64,000 bases of DNA, taken from NCBI RefSeq assembly GCF_009856825.1, contig NZ_WVTD01000004.1, positions 62,001 through 126,000 on the forward strand, in the 5' to 3' direction. This document shows, piece by piece, positions 41,579 through 51,467 of the stretch. The DNA is from Novosphingobium silvae. GTDB taxonomy: Bacteria > Pseudomonadota > Alphaproteobacteria > Sphingomonadales > Sphingomonadaceae. Within the stretch, counting starts at the first letter, position 1; each line of letters opens with the position of its first letter. The position numbers were made by a program, and so were the translations under genes. A model generated the notes under the pieces. That model did no database searches and was not told where the DNA came from. It was given only the letters and a program-made list of their open reading frames with translations.

Positions 41579-43639
41579 CTATCGCGCGGCCATCTGCGCC
41601 AGCAACGCGGGCGTCAGGACCTGCGGCAGGATCTCGGGCGCACCGTCGCGGCCGTACCAGACATAGAGCGGGACCCCGGCCGCGTGCCTTGCGGTGAGAT
41701 AGCGGGTGATCTCCGGGTCGCGCCGTGTCCAGTCGCCGCGAAGGACAGTGACGCCGGCCTTCTCGAAGGCGCGGCGCGTATCTTCGCGCTCGATGGCGAC
41801 TTGCTCGTTGACCTTGCAGGTGAGGCACCAGTCGGCGGTCATCCATACGAAGACCGGACGGCCGCTGCGCCGCGCCTTCGTCAGCGCCTCGGCCGAAAAA
41901 GGCGCGGCGTCGATGAGCGATGAGGCGTCCTGCGCAGGAGCGCGCGGCTCGGGCATGGTGGTAACGCCGATGGTGAGCACGGCCAGCGCTGCAAATGCAG
42001 GCATGATCGCCCGCTTGCCGCGCCTCTGCTCGCGTCCCAGCAGCGCCAGGAGCGCCAGTAGCAGCGCTCCCAGCGCTACGACGTAGGCCAGCGACGAGGC
42101 ACCGCCGAGCCGCCAGACCAGCCAGCAGAGCGCTGCAGCGGTAAGCGCCATCGGCACTGCCATGATCCGCCGGAACGTGACCATCCACTTGCCGGGGCGC
42201 GGCAGGCGGGCACGCAGCGCGGGAACGAAAGCCACGGCGAGGAAGGGCAGGGCGATGCCAAGGCCAAGCGCTGCGAACAGGGCCAGCGCCGGGGCGACAG
42301 GCAGCAGCAGCGCCGCGCCCATGGCGCTCGCCATGAACGGCCCGGTGCACGGCGTGGCGACGAAGGCCGCCAGCAGACCGGTCGCGAAGGCGCCTTGCGG
42401 CGAACCCTCGCTCGCAAAGCCGGGGACGGCGAATTCGAAGATGCCGAGGAGGTTGGCGGTGATCGACAGGGCCAGCGCGAAGAGGAGAACGACCACCCAC
42501 GCCTCCTGCAACTGGAAGGCCCACCCCACCTGCTCGCCGCCGGCGCGCAGCACCAGCAGCAGCGCGCCAAGGCCAAGGCAGGCGACGATCACGCCCGCCG
42601 CATAGGCCAGCCCTTCGATGCGCGCATGCGCCTCGCTTTCGCCCGCACGGGCAAGGCTCAGCGCCTTGAGCGAGAGGATCGGGAAGACGCAGGGCATGAC
42701 GTTGAGCAGCAGCCCGCCCGCCAGCGCCGCCAGCAGGAGCCAGGGCAGCGCCGGCAGTTCGGGCGTGCCTTCGTTGGCCGCGCCGGTCGCCACCGGCACG
42801 CCGCCCGTTGGAACCTGTCCTGCCTTCGCGGAAAGGGCGATGCCGTTCCCGGCACTGTCGAGCCGCAACACCGCTTCCACCGTCTCGGCGCCGCGTGGCG
42901 CAACGGCGGCCCGGGGGATCGTCACCAGCAGCAGGTCGCCCTTGCGGCTGAAAAGCTGCGGGGCGGCATAGTCGACGAGCTTGTCCTGCACCACGAAGAG
43001 GTGCGGCGCGTCCAGTACGACCGACGCGGGCAGGGGGATTGCGAGGCGCAGGTCTTTGTCGCCAACAGCGAAGGTGGCGGGCGTGCCGAGCGGTGCGGGA
43101 AGGCGCTGGGTCCATCCGTCGAAACGCCGCGCGACTTCGGCCTCAGCCCTGGCGCCCACAGTCACTTCGGCCGCGAGTTCGGCGCGCTCGGGCACGCAGA
43201 TCTGCTCGGTGCAGGCGAGCCACTGCGCTCGTACCCGCACGGGAAGGCGCGTTCCCGGGCTCACGCCGGGGGGAAGCGAAAGCGGCACCAGCACCGCATA
43301 TTCGCTTTCGTACACGTGGTTCATCAGCCCCTGCACGACGAGGGTGCGAGGTACCGGATAGCGCGGTTCCCCGACGGAGGCGCCTTGCGGCAGTTCCCAG
43401 TCCAGCTGCATCCCAAGCCCCGCATCGCCGGGATTGGCCCAGTACCCGTGCCAGCTCGGCTCGGGCGTCATGCGTATCGCCAGCGTCGCCTCGGTCGGCG
43501 ACGAGGGACCGGCCACCAGTTCGGCGGCTATGTGCGTGGGAGCTGCAAGAGCGGGAACGGCGGTTGCAAGAAAGACGCCCAGCACGCCCAGAAGGTGACA
43601 CAGAACCGTCACAAGGACGGAGTAGCGGCGCGATTCCAT
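41579..43639 (-). CDS. Thiol:disulfide interchange protein DsbD family
   Basis: 686 residues from ATG 43639 with GGGAG upstream. Signal peptide (about 1-29), then a periplasmic N-domain with a Cys pair (LACTEQICVPE), a membrane core of eight helices with conserved Cys in NVMPCVFPI and VATPCTGPF, and a C-terminal thioredoxin-like domain with ADWCLTCK. It carries electrons from cytosolic thioredoxin to periplasmic reductases. The N-domain is of the DUF255/ScsB-like kind rather than the classic E. coli one. The gene is divergent from the phosphatase at 43749. Confidence 0.9.
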   Translation of the reverse strand: MESRRYSVLVTVLCHLLGVLGVFLATAVPALAAPTHIAAELVAGPSSPTEATLAIRMTPEPSWHGYWANPGDAGLGMQLDWELPQGASVGEPRYPVPRTLVVQGLMNHVYESEYAVLVPLSLPPGVSPGTRLPVRVRAQWLACTEQICVPERAELAAEVTVGARAEAEVARRFDGWTQRLPAPLGTPATFAVGDKDLRLAIPLPASVVLDAPHLFVVQDKLVDYAAPQLFSRKGDLLLVTIPRAAVAPRGAETVEAVLRLDSAGNGIALSAKAGQVPTGGVPVATGAANEGTPELPALPWLLLAALAGGLLLNVMPCVFPILSLKALSLARAGESEAHARIEGLAYAAGVIVACLGLGALLLVLRAGGEQVGWAFQLQEAWVVVLLFALALSITANLLGIFEFAVPGFASEGSPQGAFATGLLAAFVATPCTGPFMASAMGAALLLPVAPALALFAALGLGIALPFLAVAFVPALRARLPRPGKWMVTFRRIMAVPMALTAAALCWLVWRLGGASSLAYVVALGALLLALLALLGREQRRGKRAIMPAFAALAVLTIGVTTMPEPRAPAQDASSLIDAAPFSAEALTKARRSGRPVFVWMTADWCLTCKVNEQVAIEREDTRRAFEKAGVTVLRGDWTRRDPEITRYLTARHAAGVPLYVWYGRDGAPEILPQVLTPALLAQMAAR

Positions 43640-43748
43640 GATGCTCCCGTGCGTTGGCCGACAGGCTGCACCACCCTTGCGCTCGGGCGGCAATCCGGTC
43701 ATCGAAGCATCTGCCCCCAACGCGCGGACATTTCAAGGAACTCCCCCG

Positions 43749-45476
43749 ATGCGCCCCTTCAGCTTGTCGCCCAGCCTTTCCCTGGCGTTCTCCTCGCTCG
43801 CGGTGGCCCTTTCGCTGGGCTGCACCGCGCCTGCTTTCGCGCACGAAGACGAGCCGGCCACCGCCACCACCGCGGCCACCATTACCGCCGCCACCGCGGA
43901 GCAGGCTCCTGCGACCCCGCCCAAGCTGATCGTCGCGATCGCGGTGGACCAGTACTCCGCCGACCTGTTCCAGCAGTACCGCGAGCGTTACACGAAGGGC
44001 CTGTCGCGCCTGCTTCAGGGTGCGGTGTTCCCCTCGGGCTTCCAGTCGCACGCGGCGACCGAGACCTGCCCCGGCCACTCCACGCTTTTGACCGGCGTCC
44101 ACCCCAACCGGACCGGCATCGTCGCCAACAACTGGTTTGTCCCGGGCATCGCGCGCGCCGACAAGCAGGTTTACTGCTCGGAGGACGAGACCAATCCGAA
44201 GAGCAATTCCGAGGATTCGGTCATCAGCCCGGACCATCTCAAGGCGCCGACGCTGGGCGACCTGCTCAAGAAAAAGAACCCCGCCAGCCTCAATGTCGCT
44301 GTCTCGGCCAAGGACCGCGCCGTCGTGATGATGAGCGGCCACACCGCCGATGCCGCCTACTGGCTGAAGGGCAAGGGTTTCACCAGCTTCGAGGGGCGCA
44401 AGCTTTCTCCCGCCGCGCTGGCGCAGAACGAAGCCATGGCCCGAACCGTTGCGGCTGGCGCGGGCGACCTGCCGGTGCCGGGCTGGTGCGGCGCGGTGGA
44501 TCGGCCGACCGATATGGGCGGCTTCACCATCGGCACTTATCGCTTTCCGCTCAAGGCAGGCGACATGAAGGGCTTTTCGAACAGCCCGCGCATGGACGTG
44601 GCCACTACCGAGCTTGCCGTGCGCATGCTGGACGAGATGCCGCTGGGCAAGGACGCCGTGCCCGACGTGCTTTCGGTCAGCTACTCCGCGACGGACAAGG
44701 TCGGCCACGCCTACGGCAACGAGGGCGTGGAAATGTGCATCCAGATGAACGTGCTGGATCAGACCATCGGCACTCTGCTCGATGCGCTCGATTCGCGCGG
44801 GCTGGACTATGTCGTGGTGCTCAGCGCCGATCATGGCGGTGCCGATGCCCCCGAGCGCATGAGGCTGCAGGGCGTGCCCGAGGCCGCGCGCCTGGACGAA
44901 GCGCTTACCGACGAGGGATTGTCGGCCTCCGTGTCGCGGGCCACCGGCGTCGTTCCCCGGCAGGGCCCGCTGTTCTACGGCGCGGGCGGATCCGGTGACG
45001 TCTGGGTCAACGCCGGCCTTTCAGCCCGCGATCACAAGGCCGTCGTCGCCGAACTGGTCTCGCAGTTGAAGGCCAATCCGCAGATCTCCGGCGTCTACAC
45101 GGCGGATGAACTCAGGAAGGTCAAGGTCCCCTCGGGTCACCCGCAGGACTGGACCGAGATCGAGCGTGTCGCCGCGTCCTTCGATCCCGAGCGTTCGGGC
45201 GAGGTGCTGATGATGACGAAACGTGCCGTGGTTCCGGGCACCCGGCCGCGGCCTGGCTACACCGCCACCCACGGCAGCCCCTGGGACTACGACCGGCGCG
45301 TGCCCATGCTGTTCTGGCGCAAGGGCATGGTCCGCATGGAGCAGGCCCAGCCCGTGGAGACGGTAGACATCGCGCCGACCCTTGCGGGCCTGATCGACCT
45401 GTCGGAGCCCGCCGGGACCTGGGATGGAAGGTGCCTCGACATCTACGCCGGGGAGGCCGATAGCTGCTCGCGATGA
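43749..45476 (+). CDS. phoK: Alkaline phosphatase, PhoK/SPAP type
   Basis: 575 residues from ATG 43749, AAGGAA 8 bases upstream; signal peptide about 1-31 (APAFA). The alkaline phosphatase superfamily core shows VAIAVDQYSAD (metal Asp67), ATETCPGHSTLLTG with the nucleophilic Thr106 in TCPGH, and VVLSADHGGAD. A threonine nucleophile and this motif set match the periplasmic alkaline phosphatase of Sphingomonas/Sphingobium (SPAP, PhoK). It should hydrolyse phosphate monoesters with zinc. Its product is probably secreted or periplasmic. It overlaps the ubiquinone hydroxylase gene by 4 bases, an odd pairing. Confidence 0.85.
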   Translation: MRPFSLSPSLSLAFSSLAVALSLGCTAPAFAHEDEPATATTAATITAATAEQAPATPPKLIVAIAVDQYSADLFQQYRERYTKGLSRLLQGAVFPSGFQSHAATETCPGHSTLLTGVHPNRTGIVANNWFVPGIARADKQVYCSEDETNPKSNSEDSVISPDHLKAPTLGDLLKKKNPASLNVAVSAKDRAVVMMSGHTADAAYWLKGKGFTSFEGRKLSPAALAQNEAMARTVAAGAGDLPVPGWCGAVDRPTDMGGFTIGTYRFPLKAGDMKGFSNSPRMDVATTELAVRMLDEMPLGKDAVPDVLSVSYSATDKVGHAYGNEGVEMCIQMNVLDQTIGTLLDALDSRGLDYVVVLSADHGGADAPERMRLQGVPEAARLDEALTDEGLSASVSRATGVVPRQGPLFYGAGGSGDVWVNAGLSARDHKAVVAELVSQLKANPQISGVYTADELRKVKVPSGHPQDWTEIERVAASFDPERSGEVLMMTKRAVVPGTRPRPGYTATHGSPWDYDRRVPMLFWRKGMVRMEQAQPVETVDIAPTLAGLIDLSEPAGTWDGRCLDIYAGEADSCSR

Positions 45477-46735
45477 GCGATTCGAATACGACTGCTTCGA
45501 CTGCGGCCGCCGTCCCTGCCGGGAAGGATCGCCGTGACCTGATCATCCTGGGCGGCGGCCTTGTCGGCATGACGCTGGCGCTCGCGGCTGCCCGCTCGGG
45601 GATCACCGCCCACGTGATCGACCGTGCCGACCCGGCCGATCTCGTGGCCGAGGGCGCGGACGGCAGGGCGTCTGCGATCTCGACCGCGAGCTGGAACCTG
45701 TTCAACAACATAGGGCTCGCTCCCAGCCTGGCCTCGCTGGGCTGTCCGATCGATTCCATCGCCGTCACCGACGGGATGAAGCCCGGACGGATCGACTTCA
45801 CGCCGAAGGCGGAGGAAGGCAGCCTCGGCCGCATGTTCGCCAACCGCGACTTGCGCATCGCCCTGTTCGATGCGGCCCGCGAAGAGCCGGGCATCGCCTG
45901 GCACGTGCGCACCGAAGCAGTGCGCAAGGAGCGCGGTCCCCACGGGGTAGAGGTCGAGCTTTCGGACGGCCGCGTTTTGTCAGGCTCGCTGCTGGTGGCT
46001 GCGGAAGGCCGCCAGTCTCCCACCCGCGACGAGGCCGGCTTTGCGCTCGCCAAGTGGGAATACGACCACCGCGCCTTCGTGACGGGCCTGTTCCACGAGA
46101 AACCGCACGGCAACACCGCCTGGGAAATCTTCTACCCGGCCGGGCCGTTCGCGCTGCTGCCGCTGCTCGACGACAAGGAGGGGCGCCACCGCAGCGCGCT
46201 CGTCTGGACCGTGGCGGAGAAGGATGCCGCAGGCGTTGCCGCCATGCCCGATGCGATGTTCGTGAACGAGGTCGAGAGCCGGATGCATGGCGTCCTCGGC
46301 GCGATCGGCCTTGCCGCCCCGCGTATGAGCTACCCCCTGCGGTTCCACCACGCAGGCCGCGTGGTGGACGAGCGGCTGGCGGTGATCGGCGATGCCGCGC
46401 ATGGCATGCATCCTATTGCAGGGCAGGGCCTGAACCTGGGCCTGCGCGATGTCGGCGCCCTGGTCGAAGTGCTGAGCGAAGGCATGCGGCTTGGGCTGGA
46501 GCCCGGCGATGCGCAGCTACTGGCTCGCTACGAGAAGTGGCGCAGCCTCGACAGCTTCATGGTCATGTCGGTCACCGACGGTCTGACCCGCCTGTTCGGC
46601 ATTCCCGGGCGCCTTCCCAGCGCCGCGCGCCGTCTGGGAATGGGCGCCGTGCAGCGCCTGCCGGCTCTCAAGCGCTTCTTCATGGACGAAGCGCGCGGCA
46701 TGTCGGGACAGTTACCGCAGTTGCTGCAGGCCTGA
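45473..46735 (+). CDS. FAD-dependent UbiH/UbiF/COQ6 family hydroxylase
   Basis: 420 residues starting inside the phosphatase stop (ATGA). FAD-binding GGGLVG at 27-32 in LIILGGGLVGMTLALAAA, DGRASAIS near 64 and the second FAD motif GDAAHGMHPIAGQGLNLGLRD near 305. It should hydroxylate the ring of a ubiquinone precursor at the inner membrane. Which ring carbon is modified cannot be told; alphaproteobacteria often use UbiL or UbiH versions. An extended N-terminus (about 20 residues rich in Ser, Thr, Ala) precedes the fold. Confidence 0.88.
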   Translation: MSDSNTTASTAAAVPAGKDRRDLIILGGGLVGMTLALAAARSGITAHVIDRADPADLVAEGADGRASAISTASWNLFNNIGLAPSLASLGCPIDSIAVTDGMKPGRIDFTPKAEEGSLGRMFANRDLRIALFDAAREEPGIAWHVRTEAVRKERGPHGVEVELSDGRVLSGSLLVAAEGRQSPTRDEAGFALAKWEYDHRAFVTGLFHEKPHGNTAWEIFYPAGPFALLPLLDDKEGRHRSALVWTVAEKDAAGVAAMPDAMFVNEVESRMHGVLGAIGLAAPRMSYPLRFHHAGRVVDERLAVIGDAAHGMHPIAGQGLNLGLRDVGALVEVLSEGMRLGLEPGDAQLLARYEKWRSLDSFMVMSVTDGLTRLFGIPGRLPSAARRLGMGAVQRLPALKRFFMDEARGMSGQLPQLLQA

Positions 46736-46794
46736 CCTCGGGCGAAGGGGGCGCATCCCGCCCTTCTGGCCGCACCACGCCTGCTGCTTTGTTC

Positions 46795-47688
46795 CTACTC
46801 CGCCACCGCGCCTTCGGTAGGTTCCCCTTCCGGAGCGACCGGCGCCAGCGGACTGGGCTGATCGACCGCCTGTCCGGCCGAATCCTGCAGCCTCGCAGGC
46901 TCCAGCATCGCCGTCGTCTCGAGGAGGTCGAGCGCCTTCTGTGCCGCTTCGAAGCGACGGGCGTCGGCAATCCAGGTGTCGGCCGCCTCCGCCCCGGGCA
47001 GGCGTTCCACTTCGCCGATTGCATTGTCGATGCGGCGTGCGGTGAGCATGAGGCGCGCACGGTCGATCCGCGCGGCCGGGGTGGCCAGCGTGCCGGAGTC
47101 GCGGCGCACCGTGAACAGCGAAGTCGCCTCGTGGCGGACGCGGTCCCACAGGGTCTGGTCGGTCTGCGTGACGGTCAGTTCCGGGGAAAGCGCCTCGAGC
47201 CGCGCGGCGAGCCCGTCGATAGTGACGGGGTTGGCGGCGAAGTCGATCACCGTCTGCACCGCGCGCGGCTGGGCGTTCATGAAGCGCAGGCGCAGCTGAT
47301 CGGCGACATGGCCGAGCGGCTCGCCGCGATCTACCATGCGCCGCGCGGCGAAGGCGATCAGCAGGCCCTCGGCCCGCCCGGCGTTCCCTGCGGCGGCGTT
47401 CGTCTCGAAGTCTATGCGGGAGATGCGGTCCTCGAGCAGGGCCACGCGCCCCTCAACCGTGCCGATCGCCGACATCTGCGCGGCAGGCGATGGTGGAGGC
47501 GGCGCGCTGACGGCGACTTGCGGCGTCTCGGCGGGCTGGGGCAGCAGCACCGAAAGGTAGCCCCTTGCGGCGAACCAGGCGACAAGGGCCGCGCCAAGAA
47601 GGAAAGCGACCAGCGCGATGAACAGCGTGGGACCCCATGAACGGCTCCGGCCGGAGACGCGGGTGGGGGGTGCCGAAATGTCCTGCAT
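46795..47688 (-). CDS. Mitofilin-like inner-membrane protein
   Basis: 297 residues from ATG 47688. One membrane helix near the N-terminus (about 19-42, GPTLFIALVAFLLGAALVAWFAA), then a Pro-rich linker, coiled-coil helices (VEGRVALLEDRISRIDF) and a helical C-terminal region (LTVTQTDQTLWDRVRHEATSLFTVRR). This layout and its place after hemC-hemD match the alphaproteobacterial mitofilin/COG4223 proteins, thought to shape inner membranes. The start lies 19 bases after the hemD stop. Low sequence conservation makes the name a family-level call. Confidence 0.75.
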   Translation of the reverse strand: MQDISAPPTRVSGRSRSWGPTLFIALVAFLLGAALVAWFAARGYLSVLLPQPAETPQVAVSAPPPPSPAAQMSAIGTVEGRVALLEDRISRIDFETNAAAGNAGRAEGLLIAFAARRMVDRGEPLGHVADQLRLRFMNAQPRAVQTVIDFAANPVTIDGLAARLEALSPELTVTQTDQTLWDRVRHEATSLFTVRRDSGTLATPAARIDRARLMLTARRIDNAIGEVERLPGAEAADTWIADARRFEAAQKALDLLETTAMLEPARLQDSAGQAVDQPSPLAPVAPEGEPTEGAVAE

Positions 47689-47707
47689 CAAGCCCTTTTG
47701 GTGGCAA

Positions 47708-48406
47708 CTAAAGTCCCGGACCGGCTTCTTGGCACATCCGCGAGGCCAAGGCCAGCAGCGCCGCATCGTCGGGCAGGGACGCGGAGCGCAGGTCCCGCCA
47801 GCCCGCACCCGCCTGCGCCGCGACCCGTGGACCGATGGCCGCAAGCAGGAGCCGGCTGCGGTCGATCCCGTGCACGTCGCAAAGGTGGGCGAAGTGGGCT
47901 GCCGCGCTGCCCGAATGCAGCAGCGCAAGCGCCGGCCGCGACAGGAGCGCAGCGATTTCGGGAGGGAGGGGAAGCGGCTCGCTGGAGTAGACTTCGCGCA
48001 GGACGACTTCCACCCCGGGGGGCAGTGCCAGCTCCACCCGCTCTCGTCCGGCAAGGCGCAGGAGGCGGCGGTGACCGGGAGCAAGCGCGCCCAACATGGC
48101 CTGAAGCCCGCCCTTTCCGCTCGCCACCACGTCGAGGCCCGCCGCGCGAGCGGCCCCGGCCGTCGTGGCTCCCACCGCATAGGCCGGAACCCCGCGATAC
48201 CGGGCGAGCGCCGGGCCGCCATGGCGCAGCGCATTGGTGCTGCCGAGCAGAACCGCATCGACATGGGCGCGCGGCACCGGCTCCCAGGCAAGCGGGCCCA
48301 CTGCGAACAGCGGGCAGGCCCGGGCATCAAGCCCCATCTGGCGCGCCGCCTCTAGCGTAGCCGATGCGCCCGGCTCCGGTCGCAGGATCAGGACAGGAAG
48401 GCTCAT
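47708..48406 (-). CDS. hemD: Uroporphyrinogen-III synthase HemD
   Basis: 232 residues. Weakly conserved family, recognised from LILRPEPGASATLEAARQMG, VDAVLLGSTNALRHG, VPAYAVGATTAGAARAAGLDVVASGKGG and LALLHSGSAAAHFA. It cyclises hydroxymethylbilane with inversion of ring D in heme synthesis. It follows hemC by 27 bases on the same strand, the usual pair. Confidence 0.87.
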   Translation of the reverse strand: MSLPVLILRPEPGASATLEAARQMGLDARACPLFAVGPLAWEPVPRAHVDAVLLGSTNALRHGGPALARYRGVPAYAVGATTAGAARAAGLDVVASGKGGLQAMLGALAPGHRRLLRLAGRERVELALPPGVEVVLREVYSSEPLPLPPEIAALLSRPALALLHSGSAAAHFAHLCDVHGIDRSRLLLAAIGPRVAAQAGAGWRDLRSASLPDDAALLALASRMCQEAGPGL

Positions 48407-48433
48407 ACGAGGGCGGACCTTCGCCGCATGGGC

Positions 48434-49375
48434 TCAGCCGGCACCGGCGAAATGCACTGTGATCGTCGGAACCGCGCGGGCGAGCAGGTCCGCGGCGAGA
48501 TCCAGCGGCCCCTGCATGTCGCCCGCCGTGAACCGCGCTTCGCCCCTGACGTGCTCGGCCCCGTCCGGGCTGTAGAGCGCGGCCTGCATCACCAGCATGC
48601 CCTCTTCGCTGCGGGTCAGTACGGCGATGGGGCTGTGGCAGTTGCCGCCGAGACCCGCGAGCAGCGCCCGCTCGGCCATGACCTGTGCACGGCTTTCGGC
48701 ATGGTCGATGCGGGAGAGGAAGGCGCGCGTCTCGTGGTCGTTGGCGCGGCACTCGATCATGATGGCGGCCTGGGCGGGCGCGGGAAGCCAGTCCTCGGCG
48801 TCGAGCGGGTGGCCGGTGCCGCTTTCGCCAAGGCGGTTGAGCCCGGCAAGCGCAAGGAATGTCGCATCCGCCTCTCCGGCGGCGAGCTTGGCGAGGCGGG
48901 TGGCGACATTGCCGCGGAACGTCACGACCCGGCAGTCGGGGCGCGCGTGCAGCAGTTGCGCGGCGCGGCGCGGAGCGCTGGTGCCCACGACGGCGCCCTG
49001 GGGCAGCGCGGCGATGGAGGCGGCACCAACCAGAACGTCGCGCACGTCTTCCCGGGGGAGAATGGCGCCGATCTCGAAGGCTTCGGGGCGAATCGTCTCG
49101 ACGTCCTTGGCGGAATGGACGGCGAAGTCGATGTCACCCGAAGCGAGCCACGCGTCGAGTTCCCGCGTCCACAGGGCCTTGCCGCCGATCTCCGCCAGGG
49201 CCCGGTCCTGAATGCGATCGCCGCTGGCGGTCACCGCAACGATCTCTATATGCGCGAGATCGATTCCATGCGCCTCGGCAAGGCGGCGCTGGGCTTCGTG
49301 TGCCTGTGCCATCGCGAGGGGCGAGCGGCGGGTGCCCAGCTTGAAGCGGTCTTTGTGGTGTCTATCGTGGGTCAT
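48434..49375 (-). CDS. hemC: Hydroxymethylbilane synthase HemC
   Basis: 313 residues. Diagnostic motifs: [64 protein letters not shown] and the dipyrromethane-cofactor loop [10 protein letters not shown] with Cys246. It joins four porphobilinogens for heme and corrin synthesis in the cytosol. The gene is divergent from tsaD (44-base gap), an arrangement common in alphaproteobacteria. Confidence 0.95.
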   Translation of the reverse strand: MTHDRHHKDRFKLGTRRSPLAMAQAHEAQRRLAEAHGIDLAHIEIVAVTASGDRIQDRALAEIGGKALWTRELDAWLASGDIDFAVHSAKDVETIRPEAFEIGAILPREDVRDVLVGAASIAALPQGAVVGTSAPRRAAQLLHARPDCRVVTFRGNVATRLAKLAAGEADATFLALAGLNRLGESGTGHPLDAEDWLPAPAQAAIMIECRANDHETRAFLSRIDHAESRAQVMAERALLAGLGGNCHSPIAVLTRSEEGMLVMQAALYSPDGAEHVRGEARFTAGDMQGPLDLAADLLARAVPTITVHFAGAG

Positions 49376-49419
49376 CGGCGGGTTGTGCTACTCGCCAATG
49401 TCGTTCAGGGGAAGGTCGG

Positions 49420-50454
49420 ATGAGGATTGTACTCGGCATCGAATCTTCCTGCGACGAAACGGCCGCCGCGCTGGTCACCGACGAACGGGTGATCCTGGCC
49501 CAGCGCATCGCCTCGCAGGACGAGGCGCACCGTCCCTACGGCGGCGTCGTGCCCGAGATCGCCGCGCGCGCCCATGCCGAACGCCTGACCCCGCTCATCG
49601 AGGCGACGCTTGGCGATGCCGGCATGACGCTGGACCAGGTGGACGCCATCGCCGCGACCGCAGGGCCTGGCCTAATCGGCGGAGTGATGGTTGGCCTCGT
49701 CACCGCGAAGGCGCTCGCGATGGCGAGCGACAAGCCGCTTATCGCGGTGAACCACCTCGAAGGGCATGCGCTCTCGCCGCGCCTTGCGGATGCGGCTCTC
49801 GAATATCCGTACCTCCTGCTGCTCGTCTCGGGCGGACACTGCCAGATCCTGCTGGTGGAAGGCGTCGGCAGCTTCCGCCGGTTCGCCACCACCATCGACG
49901 ACGCGCTGGGCGAGGCGTTCGACAAGTCCGCCAAGGTGCTGGGCCTTGGCTATCCCGGCGGTCCCGCGCTGGAGCAGCTTGCCCTTCAGGGCGATGCGAA
50001 GAAGGTGCCGCTGCCGCGCCCACTCAAAGGTTCGGCCGAGCCGCACTTCTCCTTCGCCGGGCTCAAGAGCGCGGTGCTGCGCGCCAAGCAGTCGGGCGAA
50101 TACTCCGATGCCGACATCGCCGCATCGTTCCAGCAGGCGGCGATCGATTGCCTGGTAGACCGGCTTCGCGGCGCGCTGGCGAAGGCGGGCAAGGTGAACG
50201 CGCTCGTCGTCGCCGGAGGGGTTGCGGCGAACAAGGCGATTCGCGGAGCGCTGGAGGAACTTGCGGCCGGGCACGACCTGCCCTTCATCGCGCCGCCCCT
50301 TGGTCTTTGCACCGACAATGCGGCGATGATCGCATGGGCCGGGATGGAGCGGCTCGAGCGCGGACAGTCGGACCCGCTCGATGTGGCCGCCCGCCCGCGC
50401 TGGCCTCTGGACCCGGAGGCGCAAGCCGTTCGCGGTGCGGGAGTGAAGGCATGA
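49420..50454 (+). CDS. tsaD: tRNA N6-adenosine threonylcarbamoyltransferase TsaD
   Basis: 344 residues, GGGGAAGG upstream of ATG 49420. ASKHA-type fold: [13 protein letters not shown] at the start, [18 protein letters not shown] with metal-binding His near 110-115, [11 protein letters not shown], and the later [12 protein letters not shown]. It puts threonylcarbamoyl on A37 of ANN-decoding tRNAs with TsaB and TsaE. The gene overlaps gpsA by 4 bases. Confidence 0.96.
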   Translation: MRIVLGIESSCDETAAALVTDERVILAQRIASQDEAHRPYGGVVPEIAARAHAERLTPLIEATLGDAGMTLDQVDAIAATAGPGLIGGVMVGLVTAKALAMASDKPLIAVNHLEGHALSPRLADAALEYPYLLLLVSGGHCQILLVEGVGSFRRFATTIDDALGEAFDKSAKVLGLGYPGGPALEQLALQGDAKKVPLPRPLKGSAEPHFSFAGLKSAVLRAKQSGEYSDADIAASFQQAAIDCLVDRLRGALAKAGKVNALVVAGGVAANKAIRGALEELAAGHDLPFIAPPLGLCTDNAAMIAWAGMERLERGQSDPLDVAARPRWPLDPEAQAVRGAGVKA

Positions 50455-51467
50455 GCACGCCGCAGGTCGGAGTGATCGGCGCCGGCGCCTGGGGCACCGC
50501 TCTCGCGCAGGCGCTGGCCGGTCCGCGCGACGGGGACGAAGGCACCGAAGTGCTGCTCTGGGCGCGGGAAGAGGCGCTTGCCGCGCAGATCAACCGCGAA
50601 CATCGCAACAGCCTCTACCTGCCCGACGCAGCGCTTTCGCCCGCCATTCGTGCCACGAGCGAGCTTGCCGAACTCGCCGCGCTGCCGGTGCTGCTGGTGG
50701 TCGTCCCGGCGCAGTTCCTCGCCTCGGTGATCGCCCGGCTTCCCGCGGGTTCGCGCGACCTCGTCCTCTGCGCGAAAGGTATCGAGGCCGGGACGGGGCG
50801 GCTGATGGCCGATGTCGCGACAGGCGTTGCGCAGGCGGAGCGGCTTGCGGTGCTTTCCGGCCCCACCTTCGCCCACGAAGTCGCCGCAGGCCTGCCCACG
50901 GCCGTCACTCTCGCCTGCGGAGGCGGGCCCGAGCAGTGGGCGCGTCTTTCGCCGCTGCTCGCCCGTCCGGCGCTCAGGCCCTATTATTCCGACGATGTGA
51001 CCGGAGCCGAGATCGGAGGCGCCGTGAAGAACGTGCTCGCCATCGCCTGCGGAGTGGTCGAGGGCCTGAACCTGGGCCAGAACGCGCGCGCGGCGCTCAT
51101 CGCTCGCGGCTATGCGGAGATGCTGCGCTTCGGGCTTGCGCGCGGCGCGAGGGCGGAGACGCTTTCGGGCCTCTGCGGCCTGGGCGATCTGGTGCTGACG
51201 TGCTCTTCCACTTCCAGCCGCAACTTCTCGCTTGGCCTCGCCCTCGGCAAAGGGTTGAGCGCGGCAGAGGCGCTTTCGGGCAAGTCGAGCGTGGCGGAAG
51301 GAGCGGCGACGGCGCCGGTGCTGGCCGAACTTGCCCGCCGTGAAGGCGTGCAGATGCCGATTGTCGAGGCCGTCGCCCGGCTGCTGCGAGGCGAGGCTCC
51401 GGCCGCAACCGTGGTCAGCGACCTGCTCGCGCGCCCGCTGCGCGCCGAACAGGAGCCCGCCGCTTGA
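50451..51467 (+). CDS. gpsA: Glycerol-3-phosphate dehydrogenase [NAD(P)+] GpsA
   Basis: 338 residues from ATG 50451. [13 protein letters not shown] is the NAD(P) site, [10 protein letters not shown] and [27 protein letters not shown], then [35 protein letters not shown] with the catalytic Lys, all standard. It makes sn-glycerol 3-phosphate for phospholipids in the cytosol. Overlaps tsaD upstream and the flippase gene downstream, so three functions share one transcript. Confidence 0.96.
   Translation: MSTPQVGVIGAGAWGTALAQALAGPRDGDEGTEVLLWAREEALAAQINREHRNSLYLPDAALSPAIRATSELAELAALPVLLVVVPAQFLASVIARLPAGSRDLVLCAKGIEAGTGRLMADVATGVAQAERLAVLSGPTFAHEVAAGLPTAVTLACGGGPEQWARLSPLLARPALRPYYSDDVTGAEIGGAVKNVLAIACGVVEGLNLGQNARAALIARGYAEMLRFGLARGARAETLSGLCGLGDLVLTCSSTSSRNFSLGLALGKGLSAAEALSGKSSVAEGAATAPVLAELARREGVQMPIVEAVARLLRGEAPAATVVSDLLARPLRAEQEPAA

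Noticed and set aside
40710..43115. Long 801-residue minus-strand open frame across the glycosyltransferase and dsbD
   Set aside because: Only the last 250 residues (from 41462) look like protein; the rest is an Arg/Ala-rich shadow of dsbD, which has clear domains in another frame.
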